Assembly (NCBI GenBank): GCA_000995845.1
Contig: LCEZ01000013.1
Coordinates: 1 to 11,992 of the forward strand
Source of the DNA: Parcubacteria group bacterium GW2011_GWD2_43_10
GTDB taxonomy: Bacteria; Patescibacteriota; Patescibacteriia; Veblenbacterales; UBA10138
Length of the DNA stretch: 11,992 bases
Reading direction: 5' to 3'
The notes beneath the pieces were generated by a model. The model was not told the DNA's origin and ran no database searches. It saw nothing but the letters and a program-made list of their open reading frames with translations. Made by a program: the position numbers and the translations under genes. Every line of letters begins with the position of its first letter. Position 1 is the first letter of the stretch. Of the stretch, positions 5,995-11,992 are shown in pieces.

Positions 5995-6402
5995 ATGCCA
6001 ACTTTAAATTTATCGTGCCGTATTAGGAAAAGCCAGTGCTCTTGTCACACAAAGGGAAGTGGAAAAATATCCACAGTACAAATTGGAGTAATCCAGTCCA
6101 ATTCAAATGGGAATGTAATTCCTATAATAATTAGGGCTGATAACTGGGCGCTAATGAACGGCTTTCCTGGAGCTGCAACTAACTTAGTTGCTGGCATTAA
6201 ATACATCCGAAGAAAAAAGGATGTAGATGTACAAATAGGTAACTACTGCATCGTTAGAACACTAGTAAAGGAACATGATATTTTCCTTAGAGAAAAAGAA
6301 GTGACTCCAGTACTTCGCAGGAGTTCTATAATCAGACAAATAAACCACATAGGTCGTCGACGAAAACTCGGTGTAAGTTACAAAAAATCCTACCAAAAAT
6401 AA
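5995..6402 (+). CDS. Orphan basic protein, function unknown
   Basis: This 135-residue frame codes for a lysine- and arginine-rich protein that I do not recognise. The N-terminus carries three closely spaced cysteines (CRIRKSQCSCH, residues 8-18), the middle is mixed beta-like and soluble (VQIGVIQ, NVIPIIIRADNW), and the C-terminus is strongly basic (GRRRKLGVSYKKSYQK). There is no signal peptide or clear membrane helix. Support for a real gene comes from the strong promoter and folded leader upstream and the strong terminator downstream. Arginine codons are mostly AGA/AGG (7 of 13), against 2 of 19 in glyA, which suggests a different origin or expression class. A nucleic-acid-binding role would fit the charge but is a guess. 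Two minus-strand features overlap its 3' end. Confidence 0.5.
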   Translation: MPTLNLSCRIRKSQCSCHTKGSGKISTVQIGVIQSNSNGNVIPIIIRADNWALMNGFPGAATNLVAGIKYIRRKKDVDVQIGNYCIVRTLVKEHDIFLREKEVTPVLRRSSIIRQINHIGRRRKLGVSYKKSYQK

Positions 6403-6427
6403 TTTAGTATAACGTACGAATACTAAA
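6393..6427 (-). terminator. Intrinsic terminator of the radA-mpg operon
   Basis: On the minus strand TTTAGTAT (6427-6420) pairs perfectly with ATACTAAA (6410-6403) around a nine-base loop and is followed by TTATTTTT (6402-6395). It lies 30 bases after the mpg stop. The stem has only two GC pairs, so strength is moderate. The T run lies within the 3' end of the opposing gene at 5995-6402. Confidence 0.55.
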
Positions 6428-6451
6428 CCCTTTAAATAATAATCCCGCCTC

Positions 6452-6490
6452 AAGACTTAGTGAGCTCTCCGCTTACTAAGTCTTATTTTT
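6452..6490 (+). terminator. Strong intrinsic terminator after the orphan gene
   Basis: Bases 6452-6465 and 6471-6484 form a 14-bp stem (ten perfect outer pairs AAGACTTAGT/ACTAAGTCTT, then four more with one G-T) around a TCTCC loop, followed directly by ATTTTT. It closes the plus-strand unit begun at 5650. The stem also encodes the last codons of mpg on the other strand. No T run follows on the minus side, so it should act on plus-strand transcripts only. Confidence 0.85.
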
Positions 6491-7071
6491 ATATAAAAAC
6501 GCCAGGGTTTATGCTGCCAAACGCCGGCATAAGACACACCTATTCTTTTCCCACTCATGATTCTCTCCGTCCTTAATAACTTGCCACCTTCAAACCACAA
6601 CTGCTGGCTGGTAACTGAATCTTTATTATTCAAACTTTTATCAACCTTAAAATATCGACATAATTTCCCTGGTCCATCAGTTTTAGTGATCTTGGCCCCA
6701 AAATCTCCTGCGGGCTTTTTGTCCCACCTGGGACAAAAAGCACCGTTGTTATTTTTCAAAGTTACTGCCCGAATTAGCACGGCTGCTGGAAACCCGCGTT
6801 TTTCCGTGACCACATTCAAACAATAATACATGCCATATATTAAATAAATGTAAAAATAACCAGGATTGCCAAACATGATTTTGGTTCTGGGAGTACGGCC
6901 ACGTGACGCATGGCTAGCGCGATCATTGGGGCCAATATAGCCTTCAGTTTCGGTGATGCGAACGCGAATTACTTTGTTACCAATTTTTCTTACCAAATAA
7001 CAACCTAAAAGATCTCGCGCCACTTTAATGGTGGGGCGATTAAAAAATCTCCTACCTAATTTTCGGGACAT
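6457..7071 (-). CDS. mpg: 3-methyladenine DNA glycosylase (AAG/Mpg family)
   Basis: This base-excision repair enzyme removes alkylated purines such as 3-methyladenine by cleaving the N-glycosidic bond. The 204-residue protein covers the whole AAG fold. ITETEGYIGPNDRASHASRG (39-58) holds the general-base glutamate E43, with Y45 and H54 aligned to human AAG E125, Y127 and H136. Further motifs are MFGNPGYFYIYLIYGMYYCLN (66-86), the TDGPGKLC block (131-138) and the C-terminal RIGVSYAGVW...PWRFYI (176-194). ATG 7071 lies three bases after the radA stop, so the two are co-translated or at least co-transcribed. No SD is present. The final codons overlap the terminator of the convergent gene, and the tail is basic (KIRLSKRRAH). 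Confidence 0.96.
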   Translation of the reverse strand: MSRKLGRRFFNRPTIKVARDLLGCYLVRKIGNKVIRVRITETEGYIGPNDRASHASRGRTPRTKIMFGNPGYFYIYLIYGMYYCLNVVTEKRGFPAAVLIRAVTLKNNNGAFCPRWDKKPAGDFGAKITKTDGPGKLCRYFKVDKSLNNKDSVTSQQLWFEGGKLLRTERIMSGKRIGVSYAGVWQHKPWRFYIKIRLSKRRAH

Positions 7072-7074
7072 ATT

Positions 7075-8427
7075 TTAATAACGTAGCCAATCAACTGCTT
7101 CAGCTACTGTTCTAACTGGAATTAACTCCAGGCCCGTTGGCAACTTAGTTTTAGTTGATAAATTTGGCATTAATACCTGTTTAAAACCTAGCCTACTGGT
7201 TTCATTTAATCTTTTTTCCGCGCCGACCACTGGCCGCACTTCTCCACCCAAACCAACCTCGCCGAACACGATTAAATCATGGGGTAATGGTTTTTTAAGG
7301 GTCGCCGAGGCCACAGACGCAATCACGGCCAAGTCCAGCGCCGGCTCCCGGCTCCTAAATCCGCCGGCCAAGTTTATATAAACATCGCTGTAATTAAGTT
7401 TAACGCCGGCCCTCTCACCTAACACGGCCAACAACATACCCAATCTATTTACGTCAAAACCGGCCGTAGCGCGCTTAGGGTAAGCTAATCTACTGTGTGC
7501 CACCAAGGCTTGCAGTTCAATCAGCAAACTGCGTGTGCCTTCCAGCACCGCGGTAATGCACGAGCCGGCACCCTGGTGACGCTCGGCCAAGAATAGCGCT
7601 GATGGATTACTAACCTCGACCAGGCCATGCTCTTCCATTTGAAACACACCAACCTCGTCAGTCGGACCAAAACGATTTTTGCTGGCACGCAAAAAACGTA
7701 AACTTTGGTTTGAATTCCCCTCCAGCTGCAACACCACATCCACCAAATGCTCAATTGATTTCGGGCCAGCTGCCACACCCTCTTTGGTCACATGGCCAAT
7801 AACAAAAATGGCGGCTTTAGTAGATTTAGCAGCTTCAATTAAACCAGCTAACACTGCTCGAACTTGATTAGGTGAGCCGGCTGATCCTTCGGCTTGGCCT
7901 GATGCCATAGTTTGCAAGCTATCCACTACTACTAACTGCGGCAGCTGATGATTTATAACTTGAACTAAACTGCCGACTTCACTCGCTGTAGTAAAAGAAA
8001 TTTGATCACCAGAAATATTTAGGCGCTGTAAGCGGCCGGAAACCTGCTCAGCTGATTCTTCGCCACTGACATATAAAACCTTTTTGCCTAAACGCCCAGC
8101 TAAAGCCAGTAATAATGTTGATTTGCCTACACCCGGCTCGCCCGTGACTAATGTAACCCCACTCTGAGCAATGCCGCCGCCTATAACTCTATCTATTTCA
8201 CCATAGCCACTACTAAACTTTGGTACATTAACGCTTTTTAAACTACCCAAATTTACAGTATCGGCAACAGGAACAGAAGAAGCTGATTTAACAGTTGCTT
8301 TCTGAATTACTGTGCCTTCAGTACTAATGGTGCCAAATTTACCACATTGACTGCATCTACCCACCCAGCGCGGGTATTGAGCGTCACAATTAGAACAGGA
8401 ATATACAGTTGATAAGCGTGCGGACAT
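7075..8427 (-). CDS. radA: DNA repair protein RadA (Sms)
   Basis: RadA is a RecA-related ATPase that promotes branch migration and processing of recombination intermediates. The 450-residue product has the full architecture. A four-cysteine zinc finger (C11, C14, C25, C28) is followed by a RecA-like ATPase with Walker A GEPGVGKST (96-104) and Walker B LVVVDS (165-170). The RadA-specific KNRFG motif lies at 250-254, and a Lon-like C-terminal domain carries GAGSCITAVLEGTR (286-299), GGFRSREPALDLAV (355-368) and GEVGLGGEVRPV (389-400). ATG 8427 gives the standard N-terminus. An ATG at 8454 would add nine residues overlapping the previous gene by 22 bases and is less likely. It starts five bases after the upstream stop and ends three before mpg, in the middle of an operon. 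Confidence 0.97.
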   Translation of the reverse strand: MSARLSTVYSCSNCDAQYPRWVGRCSQCGKFGTISTEGTVIQKATVKSASSVPVADTVNLGSLKSVNVPKFSSGYGEIDRVIGGGIAQSGVTLVTGEPGVGKSTLLLALAGRLGKKVLYVSGEESAEQVSGRLQRLNISGDQISFTTASEVGSLVQVINHQLPQLVVVDSLQTMASGQAEGSAGSPNQVRAVLAGLIEAAKSTKAAIFVIGHVTKEGVAAGPKSIEHLVDVVLQLEGNSNQSLRFLRASKNRFGPTDEVGVFQMEEHGLVEVSNPSALFLAERHQGAGSCITAVLEGTRSLLIELQALVAHSRLAYPKRATAGFDVNRLGMLLAVLGERAGVKLNYSDVYINLAGGFRSREPALDLAVIASVASATLKKPLPHDLIVFGEVGLGGEVRPVVGAEKRLNETSRLGFKQVLMPNLSTKTKLPTGLELIPVRTVAEAVDWLRY

Positions 8428-8432
8428 TAAAA

Positions 8433-9944
8433 TTACTGTGATGTTTCTAAACACGCTTCATATGCTGCAAATGCACTAGTGCCATATTGTTCAGCATGTT
8501 TCCCACTGCCGTTATATCTTACAAAACACTCCCTGGTAACAGTACTACCTGGACATTTATCTGACTTCCACAAATCGGCCATTGCCTGGATATTTTTATC
8601 AAAATCAAATAAATCCTTGGGTAAGTATTCATGACCATTAATTATTATGCAAGGCACTCCTCCGCAAGTGGCTCCCTTACGCCCGCCAGCAGCCTGCCAC
8701 ACAGAATCTGTAGGAAATATTGTTATCTGACCAACACCAAATCCGCGAGAATACCGCCAATCAAGTCCCAAATCAGAAACTGATGGATTAATATTATCTT
8801 TTTTATCATCATTCTTTGCTGAACCAGTAATAGAACAGCTACTGGCGGCTGTCTTGCTATGAGTTTGCACGCAATTATATCCATCTACAAAAGCTCGTCT
8901 GGCTGTAACACCAGTTTTTCTTACATTTTCGTCGAATCCAACAGCTTTTTCATCACCACCTGATTCATGTTGAAAAATTGCATAAAAAACACAATATGGG
9001 ACACCTGTGGATGACGCTGCTTGCCTAATTTTTCCCTTCATCTCCTCACCCATAGGTTTGAGTGGGGCTTTACCGGTAATAGCTTGGAATTGTGAATCAG
9101 TTAAGAATTCTAGAGATTCTTTTTTTATTGGTTCTATAGTTAAAGTTTTAAACGATATCAAAGCAGGATTGACTAAAGATAAAAGTGAATAAGAAATTAA
9201 ACCAATGACTATGCCCGTCAAAGCTCCGACGATAGTTTCATTAGCACCTTTTATCTTCTCTGGACTACCAGCAGCCATGATACGTTTAAATCCACCCCAC
9301 ATCGCCATCACTATAGCCATTACTGCTAAAGCGGCTACGAAGAATTTATAAAATACAGCAAAATATTGAGCGGCGGTATTGCCAGTTATTTCCACTCCCT
9401 TGCCTTTAACAAACTCTATTACTTTACCACCGATAGTAATGCTGCCTGGAATTGTAATCTGTGGTTTAAAGTATACTGGTTCTTCCTTCTCCACCTTTTC
9501 TTCAGGAAATTTTTTACAAACAGCTACTTTGACAGTTTTTAATGATGGACAAGCTGTCGATGGCGATAAACCACCAACTAAATTAAAGGTTGAATCAGTA
9601 CAGGTTTGTATTTCTTCATCAGCACAAAAAAGACCCAGGTTGGGGCAACATCCTGGATTTAAATCAGCACATAAAACACCTTGCTTTTGTGTTCCTTCGG
9701 GTAAACATGTTTGTGGTAATCCACAACAAACCTGCCCTGAACTACAATAACCATTTAAACTTGGGAGCTCTCTTATATTTGGCAATGTACATGGAGCCGC
9801 CTGACAAATGCCGCCCCCTGCCACACATAAATTAGTTGACTGAGCTAAGGCAATGTCAAAATTACCAATAGTAAAGAGGATTGGCATTGCCAACAATATA
9901 TATATTGATCGCCTCAGCTTTATACTATTAGCTTTTATTTTCAT
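8433..9944 (-). CDS. Secreted cysteine-rich protein: VirB2-like pilin segment fused to a lytic transglycosylase domain
   Basis: The 503-residue product is modular. Residues 1-35 are a signal peptide with a basic start, a hydrophobic core and an ALAQ end. Residues 40-143 hold 14 cysteines including CC pairs (73-74, 99-100). Residues 191-260 are a VirB2/TrbC-like pilin segment: a first helix ending in MWGGFKRIMAAGSPEKIKGA, then a second helix ending in LLSLVNP. Residues about 300-503 resemble a lysozyme-like lytic transglycosylase: VFYAIFQHESGG with probable catalytic E327, GFGVGQITIFP (401-411) and VRYNGSG (475-481). In type IV secretion, VirB1 is the transglycosylase and VirB2 the pilin; here both are in one chain. 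The likely role is cutting peptidoglycan for an envelope machine. The disulfides could be made by the neighbouring DsbA-like protein. Catalytic activity is inferred from motif position. Confidence 0.8.
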   Translation of the reverse strand: MKIKANSIKLRRSIYILLAMPILFTIGNFDIALAQSTNLCVAGGGICQAAPCTLPNIRELPSLNGYCSSGQVCCGLPQTCLPEGTQKQGVLCADLNPGCCPNLGLFCADEEIQTCTDSTFNLVGGLSPSTACPSLKTVKVAVCKKFPEEKVEKEEPVYFKPQITIPGSITIGGKVIEFVKGKGVEITGNTAAQYFAVFYKFFVAALAVMAIVMAMWGGFKRIMAAGSPEKIKGANETIVGALTGIVIGLISYSLLSLVNPALISFKTLTIEPIKKESLEFLTDSQFQAITGKAPLKPMGEEMKGKIRQAASSTGVPYCVFYAIFQHESGGDEKAVGFDENVRKTGVTARRAFVDGYNCVQTHSKTAASSCSITGSAKNDDKKDNINPSVSDLGLDWRYSRGFGVGQITIFPTDSVWQAAGGRKGATCGGVPCIIINGHEYLPKDLFDFDKNIQAMADLWKSDKCPGSTVTRECFVRYNGSGKHAEQYGTSAFAAYEACLETSQ

Positions 9945-9982
9945 AAATTAATCTTACCAAAAAAACACGCCTTGTACTATTA

Positions 9983-10627
9983 CTAGTTTAATAAAGATTT
10001 AAGCTGATCTTCGGTTAAAATACCACTAAAAACCTCGCCATTTATTATAAAATAAGGCGTGCCATCAACCCCGATGGCCTGGCCTTCGGCAAAATTATTC
10101 TGAACCAGCGGCAAGGTTTCATGATTTTTCAAACACAGATTGAATTTTTCATAATTAAGCCCTGCTTCGCCGGCTAAACTTAGGTAATTAGCCTCATTTA
10201 AATTACTCTGATTTTGGAACAAAACATCATGATACTGCCAAAATTTGCCTTGCCGTGCCGCGCACTGAGCCGCCTCGGCGGCGGCTTGGGCATTAGTATG
10301 TGAAGGTATAGGAAAATCTTTCCAGACTAATCTAATTTTTCCGGGATTCTCATTAATAACTTTTTTTATAGTGACAGCTACTTCAGCACAATATATACAC
10401 TCAAAATCGCCAAATTCAATAATATTAACTTTAGCCTCAGCTGTTCCTAATACTGGGTCGGAAGGGAAAATACTAACCTGACTGGGTAATTTGGTCGACC
10501 CGATTGCTGAATTTACTGGGGGAGTTGGCTTGGTTTCTTTGGGCTGGTTTTTTGCTGTAATAAATATTGCCACTGCTAAAACCAGTACTACTACAAATAA
10601 CAACCAAGTTACCGGATTACGCCACAT
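9983..10627 (-). CDS. Membrane-anchored DsbA-family thiol oxidoreductase
   Basis: The 214-residue protein has an N-terminal membrane anchor (about 7-25), a proline-rich linker (30-60) and a thioredoxin fold with a DsbA-type helical insertion. The redox motif is CIYC (77-80) in EFGDFECIYCAEV, and the cis-proline is P191 in DGTPYFIING. WKDFPIP (102-108) and the AAAEAAQCAARQGKFWQYHD helix (115-134) are typical of the DsbA/Com1-like group. It should act outside the membrane, forming or shuffling disulfides. The next gene, 38 bases downstream, encodes a protein with 14 cysteines in its N-terminal exported part, a plausible substrate. ATG 10627 puts the anchor at the very N-terminus; a TTG at 10645 would add six residues. 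No SD is seen. Confidence 0.9.
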   Translation of the reverse strand: MWRNPVTWLLFVVVLVLAVAIFITAKNQPKETKPTPPVNSAIGSTKLPSQVSIFPSDPVLGTAEAKVNIIEFGDFECIYCAEVAVTIKKVINENPGKIRLVWKDFPIPSHTNAQAAAEAAQCAARQGKFWQYHDVLFQNQSNLNEANYLSLAGEAGLNYEKFNLCLKNHETLPLVQNNFAEGQAIGVDGTPYFIINGEVFSGILTEDQLKSLLN

Positions 10628-10650
10628 GAGAAAATTAAAAAGCAAAAATC

Positions 10651-10711
10651 AAAGATAAAAAATTTAGATACCATTGACTCATAAATCTTAGATTTTTTAT
10701 TTTTAATCTTT
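10651..10711. repeat. AT-rich imperfect inverted repeat between two minus-strand genes
   Basis: The 13-base arms 10651-10663 and 10699-10711 are complementary except at one position, and a smaller AAATC/GATTT hairpin (10683-10687 and 10691-10695) sits inside. On the plus strand the small hairpin is followed by T-rich sequence, but no plus-strand gene ends here. It may be a promoter region for the DsbA-like gene or a weak processing site; extreme AT content makes chance pairing likely. Confidence 0.3.
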
Positions 10712-10716
10712 AATCT

Positions 10717-10740
10717 CTCAAACCCTGACTAGGGTTTGAG
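10717..10740 (-). terminator. Perfect 10-bp hairpin with the stop codon in its loop
   Basis: CTCAAACCCT (10717-10726) and AGGGTTTGAG (10731-10740) form a perfect stem with a four-base loop. The TAG stop of the beta-propeller gene (10731-10729) spans the loop and the adjacent base. On the minus strand A-rich rather than T-rich sequence follows, so it is not a classical intrinsic terminator. It may protect the mRNA 3' end or dampen read-through into the DsbA-like gene. Confidence 0.4.
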
Positions 10741-11964
10741 TTGTACACTCCTTAACTGCCCGGTCGCCGCGTCAGTAAAGTATAAGAATCGACCGTCAGC
10801 TGACACTGCCAAATCAGAGGTAGCAATTGCCTGACCTTGCTCACCAACTGGCTGAGCTAATAAAGCCCGGCCACCAGTGGCTAAATCAACTTGCCAAATT
10901 TCATCTGGCAGTCCTTGGGCTAGCGAACGGGTAAACCCTGCACCCTCTGGCAATCCTTGTGGTACTGCGCAATAAGCAAAGCCACCGGCAATAGTACATT
11001 TATCTGCCCAAGTATTAAGGCCAACCTGAACCTTACCAGTTCCCACATTATCAGTATTAGCATTTACTAAATAAAGTGTCGGCAGATAATTTGATTGATC
11101 ACTATATACTGAATAAAGTAATTTTTGCCCGTCTGATGTCCATTGGGGCTCAAAGCCTCTACCTTCTATTTGTAAACTACGGAAATTCTCATCATTAAAA
11201 CCAATAAGCAACACCTCCTGACTAAATACACCGCTATCTTCACCAGTACGCGATAAAGCCACTACTTGATTATTAGCAGACCAAGCCACATCAACTTTAT
11301 CAGCATTCTCCCCCATTGGTTCTATGGGTGTAAGTTGCGAACCGTTAGCACTTACACTCACTATCCAATTATCAGCCGTATTGGTATCAGATAAATATTT
11401 GCCAGCAACTTGGGAACCTGAGGGGTCAAAAGAAAATTCTGTCATCTCTTTAGGCAAGGTGTATTGTTTGCCGCTGGCAAAGTCATAAACAATATTAGCC
11501 CCGTCAGGAAATTCTAAAACACTAGCTTTACCATCAGGTGACCAGGTGACATTCTGCACATTACAGTAGCGATTCTGACTTATTACGGTTCTGTCGCCGT
11601 TGGGCTGAATCTCATAAAACTCACAAGTTGATTCATCATAATAACGTGCACTGCTGCCGGCACTACCAAATGGCTGTAAGGTTGAGCCTGAAGTTAAAGC
11701 TGGTGAAGCTGTACGACCACCATCAGCTACCGCGGCCGCTTGCGGGAAAAGTGGCTGACCAGTACTTATCTCTGGTTCATTCGTATTTATATTAAGATTG
11801 CCAACGGATGGCAAGGTGCCAGGACCTCCAGGGCCTTCATTTACTCCAGGCACTGGTTCGGTTGGTGGCCGAAACGCTAAAAATATCAACCAAATCAAGA
11901 CAATAATGGCTAATATCACACCGCCGATTAACAGCAATTTTCTTTTATCTAAATTAGCAAACAT
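10729..11964 (-). CDS. Membrane-anchored beta-propeller (TolB/WD40-like) protein
   Basis: The 411-residue protein has a short cytoplasmic start (MFANLDKRK), one membrane helix (about 10-31), and a low-complexity linker rich in P, G, N and S (32-105). A propeller of PD40/TolB-like blades follows. Blade signatures are WSPDGK (141-146), FDPSGSQ (179-185), WSANNQ (228-233), WTSDGQKLLYS (275-285) and VSADGRFLYFTD (387-398). Four cysteines (C114, C134, C323, C332) could form two disulfides outside the membrane. There is no catalytic motif; such propellers usually bind partners in the envelope. It precedes the DsbA-like gene by 101 bases on the same strand and may share its transcript. A TATAAT lies eight bases before the ATG and no SD is present. 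The partner is unknown. Confidence 0.82.
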   Translation of the reverse strand: MFANLDKRKLLLIGGVILAIIVLIWLIFLAFRPPTEPVPGVNEGPGGPGTLPSVGNLNINTNEPEISTGQPLFPQAAAVADGGRTASPALTSGSTLQPFGSAGSSARYYDESTCEFYEIQPNGDRTVISQNRYCNVQNVTWSPDGKASVLEFPDGANIVYDFASGKQYTLPKEMTEFSFDPSGSQVAGKYLSDTNTADNWIVSVSANGSQLTPIEPMGENADKVDVAWSANNQVVALSRTGEDSGVFSQEVLLIGFNDENFRSLQIEGRGFEPQWTSDGQKLLYSVYSDQSNYLPTLYLVNANTDNVGTGKVQVGLNTWADKCTIAGGFAYCAVPQGLPEGAGFTRSLAQGLPDEIWQVDLATGGRALLAQPVGEQGQAIATSDLAVSADGRFLYFTDAATGQLRSVQLKP

Positions 11965-11972
11965 ATACCATA

Positions 11973-11978
11973 ATTATA
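11973..11978 (-). promoter_or_regulatory. -10 box of the beta-propeller gene, near-leaderless geometry
   Basis: A perfect TATAAT (11978-11973 on the minus strand) stands eight bases before the ATG at 11964, so the transcript would begin within about two bases of the start codon. The matching -35 would lie beyond the right edge of the window and cannot be checked. Confidence 0.5.
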
Positions 11979-11992
11979 CACTATTATCTGTC

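Noticed and set aside
8428..8454. Longer radA start at ATG 8454
   Set aside because: It overlaps the previous gene by 22 bases and adds nine residues ahead of the standard MSARLSTVYSC start.
9379..9750. Open plus-strand frame opposite the pilin/transglycosylase gene
   Set aside because: It is an antisense shadow of a well-supported minus-strand coding region, with no promoter or ribosome binding site of its own.
1..11992. CRISPR arrays, insertion sequences or prophage genes
   Set aside because: No regularly spaced repeats, transposase or phage structural genes, or terminal inverted repeats with target duplications were seen.

Overview
The window looks like a piece of a streamlined bacterial genome, most likely from the Candidate Phyla Radiation (Patescibacteria, Parcubacteria-like). 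This is inferred from the gene mix and style, not from a marker gene. The pointers are a two-helix VirB2/TrbC-type pilin segment inside a larger envelope protein, a membrane-anchored DsbA-like thioredoxin, a small two-helix membrane protein with a PH-like soluble part, a YerC/YecD TrpR-family regulator, very short intergenic gaps, AT-rich spacers, and starts that mostly lack a Shine-Dalgarno (SD) sequence. Several starts lie only 4-9 bases after a -10-like box, suggesting leaderless mRNAs.

Layout, left to right. At 1-43 is the first 14 codons of an unidentified gene on the minus strand. At 157-483 (minus) is a YerC/YecD-type regulator, divergent from glyA (625-1914), which is followed one base later by folD (1916-2752). 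These two form a one-carbon/folate unit. A small membrane protein (2777-3286) follows. A short spacer carries hairpins and a 13-base copy of the 5' end of the next gene, tRNA-Arg with anticodon GCG (3449-3523), which has its own terminator. recG (3585-5636) follows.

The 358-base gap after recG is the least ordinary part. It has the best sigma-70-type promoter of the window (TTGACA, 17 bases, CATAAT), then about 150 bases with strong RNA folding potential, including a closing 7-bp stem, two internal hairpins and a possible pseudoknot. A five-codon reading frame with a good SD follows, then an 8-bp inverted repeat that would cover the start region of an orphan basic 135-residue protein (5995-6402). 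A strong intrinsic terminator closes the unit.

The right half is on the minus strand, read from 11964 leftwards: a membrane-anchored beta-propeller protein, a DsbA-like protein, a cysteine-rich pilin-segment/lytic transglycosylase fusion, radA and mpg (3-methyladenine DNA glycosylase). The last four are separated by 38, 5 and 3 bases and probably form one operon ending at an AT-rich hairpin with a T run. Biologically, the DsbA-like protein could oxidise the cysteine-rich fusion protein, and the fusion joins VirB1-like and VirB2-like functions in one chain. RecG, RadA and Mpg are recombination and repair functions.

Most noteworthy: the pilin/transglycosylase fusion beside a thiol oxidoreductase; the structured-RNA locus upstream of an orphan gene; a FolD that keeps its catalytic residues but has lost the usual glycines of the NADP loop; the GCG-anticodon tRNA-Arg; and the recurring leaderless-type promoter geometry.
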